Assembly: GCA_966250325.1 (NCBI GenBank)
Contig: CBINGY010000021.1
Location: forward strand, 1 to 64,000
DNA: 64,000 nucleotides
Direction: 5' to 3'
From: Jiulongibacter sp966250325
GTDB lineage: Bacteria > Bacteroidota > Bacteroidia > Cytophagales > Spirosomataceae
The notes below the pieces were generated by a model, which saw nothing but the letters and a program-made list of their open reading frames with translations, made no database searches and was not told the origin of the DNA. Shown here in pieces: positions 1 through 8,412 of the stretch. Position numbers and translations under genes: made by a program. Each line of letters begins with the position of its first letter. The stretch's first letter is position 1.

Positions 1-599
1 TAAACTATAGAGAAGCTTATAACATGTTTGCCTGCAATGGTATCCTGTTCAACCATGAATCTCCGCTAAGAGGCGAGACCTTTGTAACACGTAAAATAAC
101 AAGAGCTGCATCCCGTATCGCACTTAAACTACAGGACAAACTATACCTTGGTAACATGGATGCCAAACGCGACTGGGGCCATGCCAAAGATTACATCGAA
201 GCCATGTGGCTTATTCTTCAGCAGGAAACGGCGGAAGACTTTGTAATTGCCACAGGAATTACCACTACAGTGCGTGATTTTGTGAAGATGGCCTTTGCGG
301 AGATCGGCGTTACGCTGGAATTCAGAGGATCGGAGGAGCAGGAGAAAGGCTATGTGGTGTCCTGCACCAATCCGGAGTACGCTATGGAGCCCGGGACCTG
401 CGTAGTAGCGGTGGATGAAAAATACTATCGCCCTACCGAGGTGGAATTGCTCATCGGTGATCCTACGAAAGCCATGACCAAACTGGGCTGGCAACCGAAA
501 TACGATTTGCCGGCTCTGGTAAAAGAAATGGTAGCGGCCGATTTGAATTTGTTTAAGAATCAGTCGGGATTGAATAAGGCGGGGAGACCGGTGGGGTGA
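1..599 (+). CDS. gmd: GDP-mannose 4,6-dehydratase, C-terminal part (5' truncated by window)
   Basis: The reading frame is open from base 3 and gives about 198 residues up to a TGA at 597-599. It begins NYREAYNMFACNGILFNHES, the highly conserved substrate-binding stretch of GDP-mannose 4,6-dehydratase, and continues with RDWGHAKDYIEAMW, another family hallmark. The enzyme is a cytoplasmic extended SDR that converts GDP-D-mannose to GDP-4-keto-6-deoxymannose, the precursor of GDP-fucose and related deoxysugars. The Rossmann fold and the catalytic Ser-Tyr-Lys lie upstream of the window. An internal ATG at 24 is not the start, because homology runs through it. The partner enzyme (GDP-fucose synthase) is not in the window. 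Confidence 0.95.
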   Translation, partial: NYREAYNMFACNGILFNHESPLRGETFVTRKITRAASRIALKLQDKLYLGNMDAKRDWGHAKDYIEAMWLILQQETAEDFVIATGITTTVRDFVKMAFAEIGVTLEFRGSEEQEKGYVVSCTNPEYAMEPGTCVVAVDEKYYRPTEVELLIGDPTKAMTKLGWQPKYDLPALVKEMVAADLNLFKNQSGLNKAGRPVG

Positions 600-1697
600 G
601 GGCCCTTCGATTCCCACGGAGCCAAGCGGAAAGGCAGGCTCAGGGCTTGCGAGGGGGATGAGTTAAAGGTTGAAGGTTAAAGGTTATAGGTTAAAAAGTT
701 AAAGGCTTGCCCTCGGAGGAATCGAGAGGGGAATAGGTGTTAGGAAGTAGGAGTTAGGGAGTGGGAAGATGGCTTGTCCGCCTTTGGCGGGGAGTGGGAA
801 GATGGCTTGTCCGCCGTTGGAGGGCTTGTCCGCCTTTGGAGGGCTTGTCCGCCGTTGGCGGGAAGTTTAGAAAATTCAGGCAGTCGGCTTTCGGCAATCA
901 GCTTTCAGCAATCACAAATCCGAAATTGAAATCACCGCCAGGACGCGAAGACGCGAAGGGTATGGAGGGGAAAATTAGAAAACTGGGAGTTGGAGAGTTG
1001 GAAGCTCGGAGAGGGAAGAGGGTTAAAGACATATCCTTGCAGGGATCGAGGGGGCAATCCGAAATTCCCAATCACAAATCCGAAATTGAAATCACCGCCA
1101 AGAGCCGAAGTCGCGAGGGTTACTGAAATTAGAAAATTGGGAATTGGAAAAATGAACTAAAAATAAGCCCCTCTCCTACGGGGAGGGGTTGGGGGTGGGG
1201 TTATTACCCAATATCTCACCGCCAGGACGCGAAGACGCCAGGGACGTGGAGAGGAAGTTGGAGAATCAGGAATTCGAAAAATGAGTAAGAAAATAAGCCC
1301 CTCTCCCTTGGGGAGGGGTAGGGGCGGCCCGCGTAGGGTGGGGTTGCTACCCAGTATCTCACCGCCAGGACGCGAAGTCGCGAGGGGAAATGGAGAATTG
1401 GAATACTGGAAATTGGAAAAATGACCAGCAAAATAAGCCCCTCTCCTTTGGGGAGGGGTTGGGGGTGGGGTTGCTTAATTAATAGTCAGGAACGTAATGC
1501 CGCAATCTTTATTGAGAGGTAAATTGGCATTAGGCAGCGTATTGACCTCGCAGGATCGGGAGTAGCTTGGGCTCGTACAGCGGAGAGGAGGTAGAATACA
1601 ATTTAGATCGAACTTGTAATCGACTAATTTTACTCTTTGGAACGAAAATTGTGAGGAGGCTTAGTATCTTTATCTGCAGAGCAGAAAACAGAACAGA
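600..1697. repeat. Non-coding region of tandem degenerate repeats
   Basis: About 1.1 kb without a credible gene. It holds several repeat families: TTAAAGGTT-like units (664-705); four copies of GGCTTGTCCGCC at about 771, 804, 823 and 843; an exact 30-base repeat at 911-940 and 1071-1100; four copies of a CACCGCCAGGACGCGAAG-type unit at about 933, 1093, 1217 and 1360; and three copies of a hairpin unit (CCCCTCTCC, short loop, GGGGAGGGG, then a G-rich tail) at about 1166, 1296 and 1436. The last two families alternate with a period of roughly 130-140 bases. Short open frames here are translations of the repeats and were rejected. The last ~200 bases look like unique 5' sequence of the next gene. 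Confidence 0.8.
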
Positions 1698-2732
1698 ATG
1701 AAAAGAACATTCGTATTACTGATATTGCTGATAACCGGGTGGAGCACGTATGCTCAGGATCCGCAGTTTTCGCAATTCTATGCCGCTCCCATGTACCATA
1801 ATCCGGCCTTTACGGGCTCGGGATATGCTCCACGTATTATTTTTAATTTCCGGAATCAATGGCCGGGCCTTTCTGCCAATTTCACTACCTCGGTGATTTC
1901 GGTAGATCACTACATTGATAAATTTAACAGTGGCGTAGGAGTGATGGTGATGCGGGATCAGCAGGGCTCGGGCAGGCTGGAGAATACGGAGATTACTGCC
2001 TTTTATTCCTATCAGCTGGCACTTTCTGATGAACACTTTCTGCGTCTGGGAGCTCAGGCAGCCCGGTCAAACCGCGGGTTTAATACGCAGGGATTGACTT
2101 TTCCGGATCAGTTTGGAGATAACGGGTATCTGGGGGTAGATAGTAGTGATCCCTTTTATAATCAGAATAATCAGGTGGCCCGCATGGATTTTGGGGCAGG
2201 AGCCTTGTATTATAATCCAAGAGCCTACCTTGGCGTATCGGCACATCATTTGACCCAGCCCGATTTCAGTTTTTTCAATACGGGTAGTCCGGATATTCTT
2301 CCCATGAAAATTATGGTGAATGGTGGTCTGAACATTCCGCTTGGTAATGTTTCTACCTCCGCAGCCAATGCCGACAAAGAGTTTGTGGCTATCCCGACGT
2401 TCCTGTACAAGCAGCAGGGTAAATTTTCGCAGCTTGATCTGGGTGCGTATGTGACGTACAGTCCACTCACGGTGGGTTTATGGTACCGGGGAATTCCCCT
2501 GAAAAGAAACGGAACGAAGACGGTCAATCACGATGCCCTGGTGGCTCTGGCTGGCTTCCGGTTTGATAATTTCTCGTTCGGATATTCGTATGATTTAACC
2601 ATCAGTTCGCTGGGTTCCAATTCGGGAGGAGCTCATGAGATTTCAGTGGCCTATCAGTTTGATGCCTTTGAATCGGAGAAAAGTCCCTATCAGCGACGAA
2701 GAAAAAAGTCTTTATCGTGCCCCCGGTTTTAG
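1698..2732 (+). CDS. PorP/SprF family type IX secretion system membrane protein
   Basis: The 344-residue protein has a signal peptide (residues 1-19, cleavage before QDPQFSQF). It then shows the family's N-terminal signature: QFSQFYAAPMYHNPAFTGS, an FRNQWPG block, and alternating aromatic beta strands ending in SFGYSYDLTISSLG. PorP/SprF proteins are outer-membrane beta-barrel components of the Bacteroidota type IX secretion/gliding apparatus; SprF-like paralogues pair with particular secreted adhesins. No partner porK/L/M/N gene or large adhesin is adjacent, so this is likely a stand-alone paralogue. The ATG at 1698 directly precedes the signal peptide. An intrinsic terminator follows at 2758. 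Confidence 0.9.
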   Translation: MKRTFVLLILLITGWSTYAQDPQFSQFYAAPMYHNPAFTGSGYAPRIIFNFRNQWPGLSANFTTSVISVDHYIDKFNSGVGVMVMRDQQGSGRLENTEITAFYSYQLALSDEHFLRLGAQAARSNRGFNTQGLTFPDQFGDNGYLGVDSSDPFYNQNNQVARMDFGAGALYYNPRAYLGVSAHHLTQPDFSFFNTGSPDILPMKIMVNGGLNIPLGNVSTSAANADKEFVAIPTFLYKQQGKFSQLDLGAYVTYSPLTVGLWYRGIPLKRNGTKTVNHDALVALAGFRFDNFSFGYSYDLTISSLGSNSGGAHEISVAYQFDAFESEKSPYQRRRKKSLSCPRF

Positions 2733-2757
2733 GTGGTACGAAACCTTCAGATCAATG

Positions 2758-2786
2758 AAAGCCTCCCTCATCCGGGGGCTTTTTTG
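2758..2786 (+). terminator. Intrinsic terminator after the PorP-like gene
   Basis: A GC-rich hairpin (AAGCCTCC ... GGGGGCTT) is followed by a run of T. It sits inside the GTG-initiated extension of the next open frame, which supports starting that permease at the ATG at 2814. Confidence 0.75.
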
Positions 2787-2813
2787 CTATATTGCAAGCT
2801 CAAACTACTGCAT

Positions 2814-4286
2814 ATGGCCTCAAAACTTTGGGCACGCAAGCCTATTCATCAAATTCTGGAAGGAGTATCTGAAGAAAACAATCCGCTGAAAAGATCACTG
2901 AGTGCCACCAGTCTGGTAGCTCTGGGTGTAGGTACCATCATTGGTGCCGGGCTGTTTTCGCTTACGGGAATAGCTGCGGCTAATCACGCGGGGCCTGCGG
3001 TAACTATTTCTTTTGTACTGGCAGCGGTGGGCTGTGCGTTTGCCGGCCTCTGCTATGCGGAGTTTGCCTCCATGATTCCGGTGGCCGGTAGTGCATATAC
3101 CTACTCCTATACCACCATGGGAGAATTTGTAGCCTGGATCATCGGCTGGGATCTGGTGCTGGAGTATGCCCTGGGTGCTGCTACGGTAGCGGTGAGCTGG
3201 TCAAGGTATTTGCTGGAACTTCTGAGTTCCTGGGGAATTCATTTGCCTGCTCAGTTGGTTTGTTCTCCTTTTGAAGTAGTACAAATGGCCGATGGCACCC
3301 TGGTAGAGGGAGGCTTTATCAATTTGCCGGCGGTAGTGATTGTCATGATGCTTTCCCTGCTACTTATTCGCGGTACCCGCGAATCTGCCTTGCTGAATAA
3401 TGTGCTCGTGGTGGTGAAACTTGCCGTGGTCGTTGTGTTTATTGTTTTAGGCTGGAATTTCATTGATCCTCAGAATTATACCCCTTATATCCCCGAAAAT
3501 ACCGGTGTACGGGGAGAGTTTGGCTGGAGCGGGATTGCTACAGGAGCAGCCGTCGTATTTTTTGCCTTTATAGGGTTTGATGCGGTTTCCACGGCTGCAC
3601 AGGAGGCCCGGAATCCCCAAAAAGACATGCCCATTGGTATTTTGGGATCACTGTTAATTTGTACGATCCTATATGTATTGTTTGCACACGTGATGACAGG
3701 CCTGGTTCCGTATACGGTATTTGTTAACGATGCGAAACCTGCTGCTACTGCCTTTGGCCGCACGGGATATGATTTTCTGCAAAAGGGAATGATTCTGGCG
3801 ATTCTGGCAGGGTACACTTCTGTGATACTGGTGCTGCTAATGGGACAGAGCAGGGTGTTTTATACCATGAGTAAGGACGGACTTCTTCCCCGTTTTTTTG
3901 GCGATGTACATGCCCGTTTCCGCTCTCCCTGGAAAACTAATCTGTTTTTTATGGTTTTCGTGAGCCTTTTCGCAGGATTTGTTCCGGTAAGCGATCTGGG
4001 GCATATGGTGAGTATCGGTACGCTGTTTGCCTTTGCCCTGGTATGTGCTGGAGTCTGGCTCATGCGGGTGAAGCAGCCAGATGCCCCCAGAGGTTTCAAA
4101 ACGCCTTTGGTACCGTTGGTTCCCTTATTGGGAATTGTGGTTTGCGGATACCTCATGACCTCACTTCCGGTAGAAGCCTGGTATCGGCTGGCTGCCTGGC
4201 TGGCGGTAGGCCTGCTGATTTATTTCGGTTACGGCAGATACCACAGTAAAATCAACGACTCAGACAGGGAGAATAAGGATAACTAA
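2814..4286 (+). CDS. APC-superfamily amino acid permease (cationic amino acid transporter type)
   Basis: A 490-residue polytopic inner-membrane protein with about 12-14 hydrophobic segments. Near the N terminus (residues 38-48) is GVGTIIGAGLF, the substrate-binding unwound-helix motif of APC transporters. It is followed by the YAEFASMIPVAGSAYTYSY block and, later, FFAFIGFDAVSTAAQEARNP, both typical of the cationic/YfnA-like amino acid permeases. The open frame extends upstream to a GTG at 2733, but that extension crosses the preceding gene's terminator and is not hydrophobic, so the ATG at 2814 is preferred. Amino-acid uptake is well supported; the actual substrate is not known. A second amino-acid symporter gene follows. 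Confidence 0.92.
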   Translation: MASKLWARKPIHQILEGVSEENNPLKRSLSATSLVALGVGTIIGAGLFSLTGIAAANHAGPAVTISFVLAAVGCAFAGLCYAEFASMIPVAGSAYTYSYTTMGEFVAWIIGWDLVLEYALGAATVAVSWSRYLLELLSSWGIHLPAQLVCSPFEVVQMADGTLVEGGFINLPAVVIVMMLSLLLIRGTRESALLNNVLVVVKLAVVVVFIVLGWNFIDPQNYTPYIPENTGVRGEFGWSGIATGAAVVFFAFIGFDAVSTAAQEARNPQKDMPIGILGSLLICTILYVLFAHVMTGLVPYTVFVNDAKPAATAFGRTGYDFLQKGMILAILAGYTSVILVLLMGQSRVFYTMSKDGLLPRFFGDVHARFRSPWKTNLFFMVFVSLFAGFVPVSDLGHMVSIGTLFAFALVCAGVWLMRVKQPDAPRGFKTPLVPLVPLLGIVVCGYLMTSLPVEAWYRLAAWLAVGLLIYFGYGRYHSKINDSDRENKDN

Positions 4287-4318
4287 CGAATTCTTCACAT
4301 GTAAACCTATCTGCCCCC

Positions 4319-4351
4319 AAACCTTGGAGGTCGATAAGAACTCCGGGGTTT
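4319..4351 (+). other. Inverted repeat between the two permease genes
   Basis: An 11-bp stem with two G-U pairs (4319-4329 with 4341-4351) around an 11-base loop. No T run follows, so it may be a weak terminator or an mRNA structure; its function is unknown. Confidence 0.4.
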
Positions 4352-4495
4352 ATCGCAGTGACGAGGCGGAGGTTGAATTTACCCTGAAAGGATAAACGAA
4401 ATATGGTGTATGCGGCTTTTGGCCAAATATTACCCTTAATTGCTCGTATATTCAATAGATTCCTATATCTTGCCGACTTAATCAACCTAAAAACT

Positions 4496-6064
4496 ATGCT
4501 GGATAAACTGCTACAGTCACCTGAAACTCCGGAGCGTGGACTTGATGAAATCATTAATGATTGGTTTACCCCGATTGCCGATGCCTGGGGAAGTATAGTT
4601 TTATACCGGGTTTTTGATGTTCCTCTGGTCATTATGCTGCTGGTAGGTGGGGCAGTCTTCTTCACCGTGTATTTCGCCTTTATCAATATCCGCCGGTTTC
4701 CGCTGGCCATACAGGTGGTACGAGGAAAATACGACGATATTGAGCAGGGTGGAGACCCGATTACCACTCCAAATCTGAACGTAGTTGACGGGGATATCGT
4801 GGATACCATCCGCATAGAAGGTCACTCGGGAGAGGTAAGTCACTTTCAGGCATTAGCCACTGCTGTTTCCGGCACAGTGGGTTTAGGAAACATTGCAGGT
4901 GTGGCCCTGGCAATCGCTTTGGGCGGGCCTGGAGCTACCTTCTGGATGATTGTTTGCGGCTTGCTGGGGATGTCTACCAAGTTTGTAGAATGTACCCTCG
5001 GTGTGAAATACCGGGATATTGGATCAGATGGTACCGTCTATGGCGGCCCCATGTATTATATGACCAAAGGGTTTAAGGAACTGGGTCATGCCAAATTCGG
5101 AAAAGGTCTCGCTTTGATTTTCGCTTTACTTTGTGTGGGTGCGTCTTTTGGTGGAGGAAATGCTGCACAGGCTAATCAGGCGGCATCTCAACTAGCGAAT
5201 ATGCTTGGAATGACCGGAGGAAATTCTGGTACGGTCATCGGAGCGGTTTTGGCAGTGCTGGTGGGTATCGTGATCATTGGCGGAATTAAGCGTATCGCTT
5301 CGGTAACCGAAAAGATTGTGCCTTTTATGGCCTTGCTCTATATCGGAGCCAGTTTGTTTATCATCGTTGCACATTATGATCTGATCGGAGCTGCATTTGG
5401 GCAGATATTCTCTCAGGCATTTACTCCGCAGGCAGGGCTTGGAGGTCTTTTCGGGGTGCTCATTGTAGGATTTCAGCGGGCGGCCTTCTCCAACGAAGCC
5501 GGGGCAGGTTCCGCTCCGATTGCTCACTCAGCCGTAAAAACGAAGTATCCGGCCTCTGAGGGAATCGTGGCATTGCTGGAGCCATTCATTGACACCGTAG
5601 TGATTTGTACTATGACAGCTCTGGTGATTATCATTTATAACATGCAGGGTATTTTTGAATACGGCAGCGGCAATGTGGTGATCAACGGTCAGTCGGTGGA
5701 AGGATCGGTTCTTACCTCTATGGCTTTCGCAGATGTGATCCCCTGGTTTCCGTATATCCTTACCATTTCTATCGTTTTGTTTGCTATTTCTACGATGATC
5801 AGCTGGTCGTATTACGGCCTGCAGGCGTGGATGTATCTTTTTGGTAAAAGCAAAATGGCAGACCTGGCGTATAAAATTCTTTTTCTGATTTTTATTGTGA
5901 TTGGGTCGGCAGCAAATATGAGTGCGGTATGGGGTTTCTCAGATGCCATGATTCTGGCTTTAGTGTTTCCAAATATGATTGCCCTGTTTTTCCTGTTTCC
6001 ACGGGTGAAAGAAGAACTGAACCGCTATCTGGCTGCCATAAAGGTAAAGCGTTTCTTTAAATAA
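4496..6064 (+). CDS. Alanine/glycine:cation symporter (AGCS family)
   Basis: The protein has 522 residues from the ATG at 4496; an in-frame ATG at 4403 would add 31 residues that are not family-like. It has the AGCS signatures: GTVGLGNIAGVALAIALGGPGA near residue 120, PMYYMTKGF, and AFSNEAGAGSAPIAHSA near residue 330. Family members import alanine or glycine with sodium. About ten membrane segments are visible. It shares direction with the preceding permease, and a strong hairpin terminator follows. Confidence 0.93.
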   Translation: MLDKLLQSPETPERGLDEIINDWFTPIADAWGSIVLYRVFDVPLVIMLLVGGAVFFTVYFAFINIRRFPLAIQVVRGKYDDIEQGGDPITTPNLNVVDGDIVDTIRIEGHSGEVSHFQALATAVSGTVGLGNIAGVALAIALGGPGATFWMIVCGLLGMSTKFVECTLGVKYRDIGSDGTVYGGPMYYMTKGFKELGHAKFGKGLALIFALLCVGASFGGGNAAQANQAASQLANMLGMTGGNSGTVIGAVLAVLVGIVIIGGIKRIASVTEKIVPFMALLYIGASLFIIVAHYDLIGAAFGQIFSQAFTPQAGLGGLFGVLIVGFQRAAFSNEAGAGSAPIAHSAVKTKYPASEGIVALLEPFIDTVVICTMTALVIIIYNMQGIFEYGSGNVVINGQSVEGSVLTSMAFADVIPWFPYILTISIVLFAISTMISWSYYGLQAWMYLFGKSKMADLAYKILFLIFIVIGSAANMSAVWGFSDAMILALVFPNMIALFFLFPRVKEELNRYLAAIKVKRFFK

Positions 6065-6104
6065 GAGCAGTTACTACAGAGCGTATCTTCAGTCAATTAA
6101 ATAG

Positions 6105-6133
6105 AAAGCCCGGGGTCAATACCCCGGGCTTTA
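6105..6133. terminator. Bidirectional intrinsic terminator
   Basis: A perfect stem (AAAGCCCGGGGT, loop CAAT, ACCCCGGGCTTT) is flanked by A/T runs on both sides. It lies between the converging AGCS symporter and class IV aminotransferase genes and can serve both. Confidence 0.85.
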
Positions 6134-6167
6134 TCTCTTTCAAACAACGGTATAATTCAGGATGATT

Positions 6168-6983
6168 TCAGAAATAGTGCTCGTCAATATACTTCTGGAA
6201 AAGGTCTTTCAAATCTCTGGTCAGCTCCCCGGGTTTTCCGTCCTGAACCGGTTTCTTATCGATGGAAGTAATTCCTAATACCTGTTTGGTGCTGGAGGTG
6301 GTGAAAACCTCATCGGCTGTAAAGAGTTCTTCCACTTTTACGGGACGTTCTTCTATCCCATACCTCTCCCTGGCCAGATCCAGTACCAGTTTCCGGCTTA
6401 TCCCGTGGAGTATCCCGGCTTTGGGAGTAATCAATACCTTGTTTTTCACCAGAAACACATTGCTTCGGCTGAGTTCGTATAGGTATCCGTTATAACAATA
6501 GAGGAAATCTTCCGTCTGGCTGTCTTTTTTTTCCAGAAGTAAATATTTGTAATCGGTGGTCTTAACCTCGGGAAGATCACGCATATACTGCCGGGTTTCT
6601 ACATGAAGACCTTCGTCGTATTTTTTGACAGGTGTTTCACGCAGAGGTTCAGAAAGCAGGAACAGGTTGCTATGTGGAGCATCTATGCTGTTTTCGCTAA
6701 ATCCGCCCGTTAAAAGCATACGAATGGCCACTTCGCCGGGCGATCTGGAAATAAGCTCCTGAATAACCGGTAAGGCTTCTTCTTTCTTCAAGGGTATCTC
6801 CAGACGCATTATCCTGGCCGAATTGACAAACCTTTCCCAGTACCAGTCCCACTGAAAAGGCCTGCGGTTATAGGTTCTGAAATAGTCAAAAAGCCCATAT
6901 CCGCGTAGCAGACCCAGGTCATTGACCTGAATGGAAAAATTTTCCGGATTTCTGAAGTCTCCGTTAAACCAGACAGCGTGCAT
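6168..6983 (-). CDS. Aminotransferase class IV (PLP-dependent)
   Basis: A 271-residue cytoplasmic enzyme of fold-type IV, the group holding branched-chain and D-amino acid aminotransferases and aminodeoxychorismate lyase. The N terminus reads WFNGDF, then LLRGYGLFDYFRTYN, the usual (R)GDGLFE-like segment. The candidate PLP-binding lysine is K146 in TTDYKYLLLEK, and ELSRSNVF (E170) matches the conserved ExSxxNxF. The C-terminal TTSSTKQVLGIT matches the TSSxxxxxPV region. The residues separating ilvE, dat and pabC cannot be resolved by eye, so no symbol is given. Transcribed divergently from the DUF349 gene; a TAAGTTTG -7-type element (7013-7020, minus strand) precedes it. Confidence 0.88.
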   Translation of the reverse strand: MHAVWFNGDFRNPENFSIQVNDLGLLRGYGLFDYFRTYNRRPFQWDWYWERFVNSARIMRLEIPLKKEEALPVIQELISRSPGEVAIRMLLTGGFSENSIDAPHSNLFLLSEPLRETPVKKYDEGLHVETRQYMRDLPEVKTTDYKYLLLEKKDSQTEDFLYCYNGYLYELSRSNVFLVKNKVLITPKAGILHGISRKLVLDLARERYGIEERPVKVEELFTADEVFTTSSTKQVLGITSIDKKPVQDGKPGELTRDLKDLFQKYIDEHYF

Positions 6984-7134
6984 TCGGTGTTTTAATTTTT
7001 GATGAGTTACCCCAAACTTATTTAATTTATTGACTCATACGGTAGGTTTGCTTTGTATTCTTCGAAAAAAACTGCGAGTTTTACGATTTACTATGATCAA
7101 CCAACATAGCCAATTACAATCACAATAATTAACC

Positions 7135-8412
7135 ATGGATGGTATTACACTAGAGAACGAATACGCTTACATCAAAGACGGTAAGGTATTTTTAAAAGGG
7201 TATTTGGATATGCCCAACAGACAAATTGGAGAAGTAAAAAGAACGGATGAAGAGGCTTTCCAATACTTTACAAACCGCTACGATATTGCGGTGAAAAAGG
7301 TTACTGAGCTCGAAAAAGAGATAGACGAAGCTCAGAATAAAGGATCCTATCTCACCAAGCTGCTTCAGCTTCGTAAACGCCTGCTCAATTTTGATGGCAT
7401 AGGTGATTTTATGCCTTTGCTTAAAAAACTGGACATTAAAGAGGCGTATCTCAATGGTCTGATTGAAGTTAATCAGAAAAACAACCTGAAAATTAAACGG
7501 GAGCTACTGGAAGATACCCGAAAGTATGCCAAAACGGATGATTGGGGACCTGCCTCTGATAAACTTCAGGAAATTCGCACCAAATGGATACGCACGGGGC
7601 CTGTTTATGATGAGACCAATGATGCGATGGAGGAGGAGTTCAAAGAACTTCAGGATTCCTTTTATCAGCGTAGAAAAGTCTTCTATGAAGAGCAAAACCG
7701 CATTATTGATGAAAATAAGGCGGCCTACGAAAAACTTATTGCGGATGCCAATGCCCTGCATTCCCGTTCAGACTGGGATGAGGCCTTTGAAGATCTGAAA
7801 AAGATGCAACAGGCCTGGAAGACCATCGGGCCGGTTCCGCCTAAAATGCTGAAAGGTCTTTTCAAGAACTTTAAGCGTGCCACTTCTGCCTGGTATGAGA
7901 AATATTGCCGGGTGAAAGGCATTCAGACCAAACGCCGGGTAGATCCGCGGGTGGAGGCTCAGCAGAAGATGATGCGTGAAGCGGAAAGGCTGTGTCTGGC
8001 AGAGAACGAAGCGATTTTTGACGCTACCACCAAGGCCAAGGTATTGCTTAACGAATGGAAGAATATTCGGGTACCTGCAAACATGGCTGACAGGAATGTG
8101 GCCGAGCGTTTCCGTGCTGCCTGCGATAAGATTTTTGAGCTAAGCTATCTGATGAAGGTGGTAGGCAGAAAAAATCCAACCTTCAGCTTCCTTGATGATA
8201 TGCAGAAAGATCTGGTGAAGTACCGCGAAATGGAAAGTATTGTTCGCCGTGCCCGTACTGACCTGGAAGACCTGGAAAGAAACAGCATGGCTTCTGCTAC
8301 CGGTGATCCTGAAATGGATCGCATGATGTATAACAATCTGAAAACTCAGAAAAGAAAACTATTGATGAAGGAGATTATCCTGGAGGAACTCCGTCAGAAA
8401 GCATATAACTAA
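7135..8412 (+). CDS. DUF349 domain-containing protein
   Basis: A 425-residue charged, strongly helical cytoplasmic protein. Repeated segments of the type DDWGPASDKLQEIRTKWIRTGPV (about residue 135) and SDWDEAFEDLKKMQQAWKTIGPVP (about residue 205) are DUF349 repeats, which form coiled-coil helical bundles. Bacteroidota carry one such gene widely; no reaction is established. Its stop codon overlaps the ATG of the next gene (TAATG), suggesting translational coupling with the membrane glycosyltransferase. The start at 7135 is the first ATG of the frame; a TAGGTTTG element at 7043-7050 could be part of its promoter. Confidence 0.85.
   Translation: MDGITLENEYAYIKDGKVFLKGYLDMPNRQIGEVKRTDEEAFQYFTNRYDIAVKKVTELEKEIDEAQNKGSYLTKLLQLRKRLLNFDGIGDFMPLLKKLDIKEAYLNGLIEVNQKNNLKIKRELLEDTRKYAKTDDWGPASDKLQEIRTKWIRTGPVYDETNDAMEEEFKELQDSFYQRRKVFYEEQNRIIDENKAAYEKLIADANALHSRSDWDEAFEDLKKMQQAWKTIGPVPPKMLKGLFKNFKRATSAWYEKYCRVKGIQTKRRVDPRVEAQQKMMREAERLCLAENEAIFDATTKAKVLLNEWKNIRVPANMADRNVAERFRAACDKIFELSYLMKVVGRKNPTFSFLDDMQKDLVKYREMESIVRRARTDLEDLERNSMASATGDPEMDRMMYNNLKTQKRKLLMKEIILEELRQKAYN

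Noticed and set aside
761..1126. 121-residue open frame in the repeat region
   Set aside because: It is a translation of tandem GGCTTGTCCGCC and CGCCAGGACGCG-type repeats, with a low-complexity Arg/Gly/Trp product and no family-like features.
1216..1431. 71-residue minus-strand frame
   Set aside because: Lies wholly in the hairpin and CGCGAAG repeats; the apparent hydrophobic parts come from repeated DNA.
600..1697. CRISPR array
   Set aside because: Repeats are irregular in length and spacing, contain the 'spacer' positions within them, and no cas genes occur.
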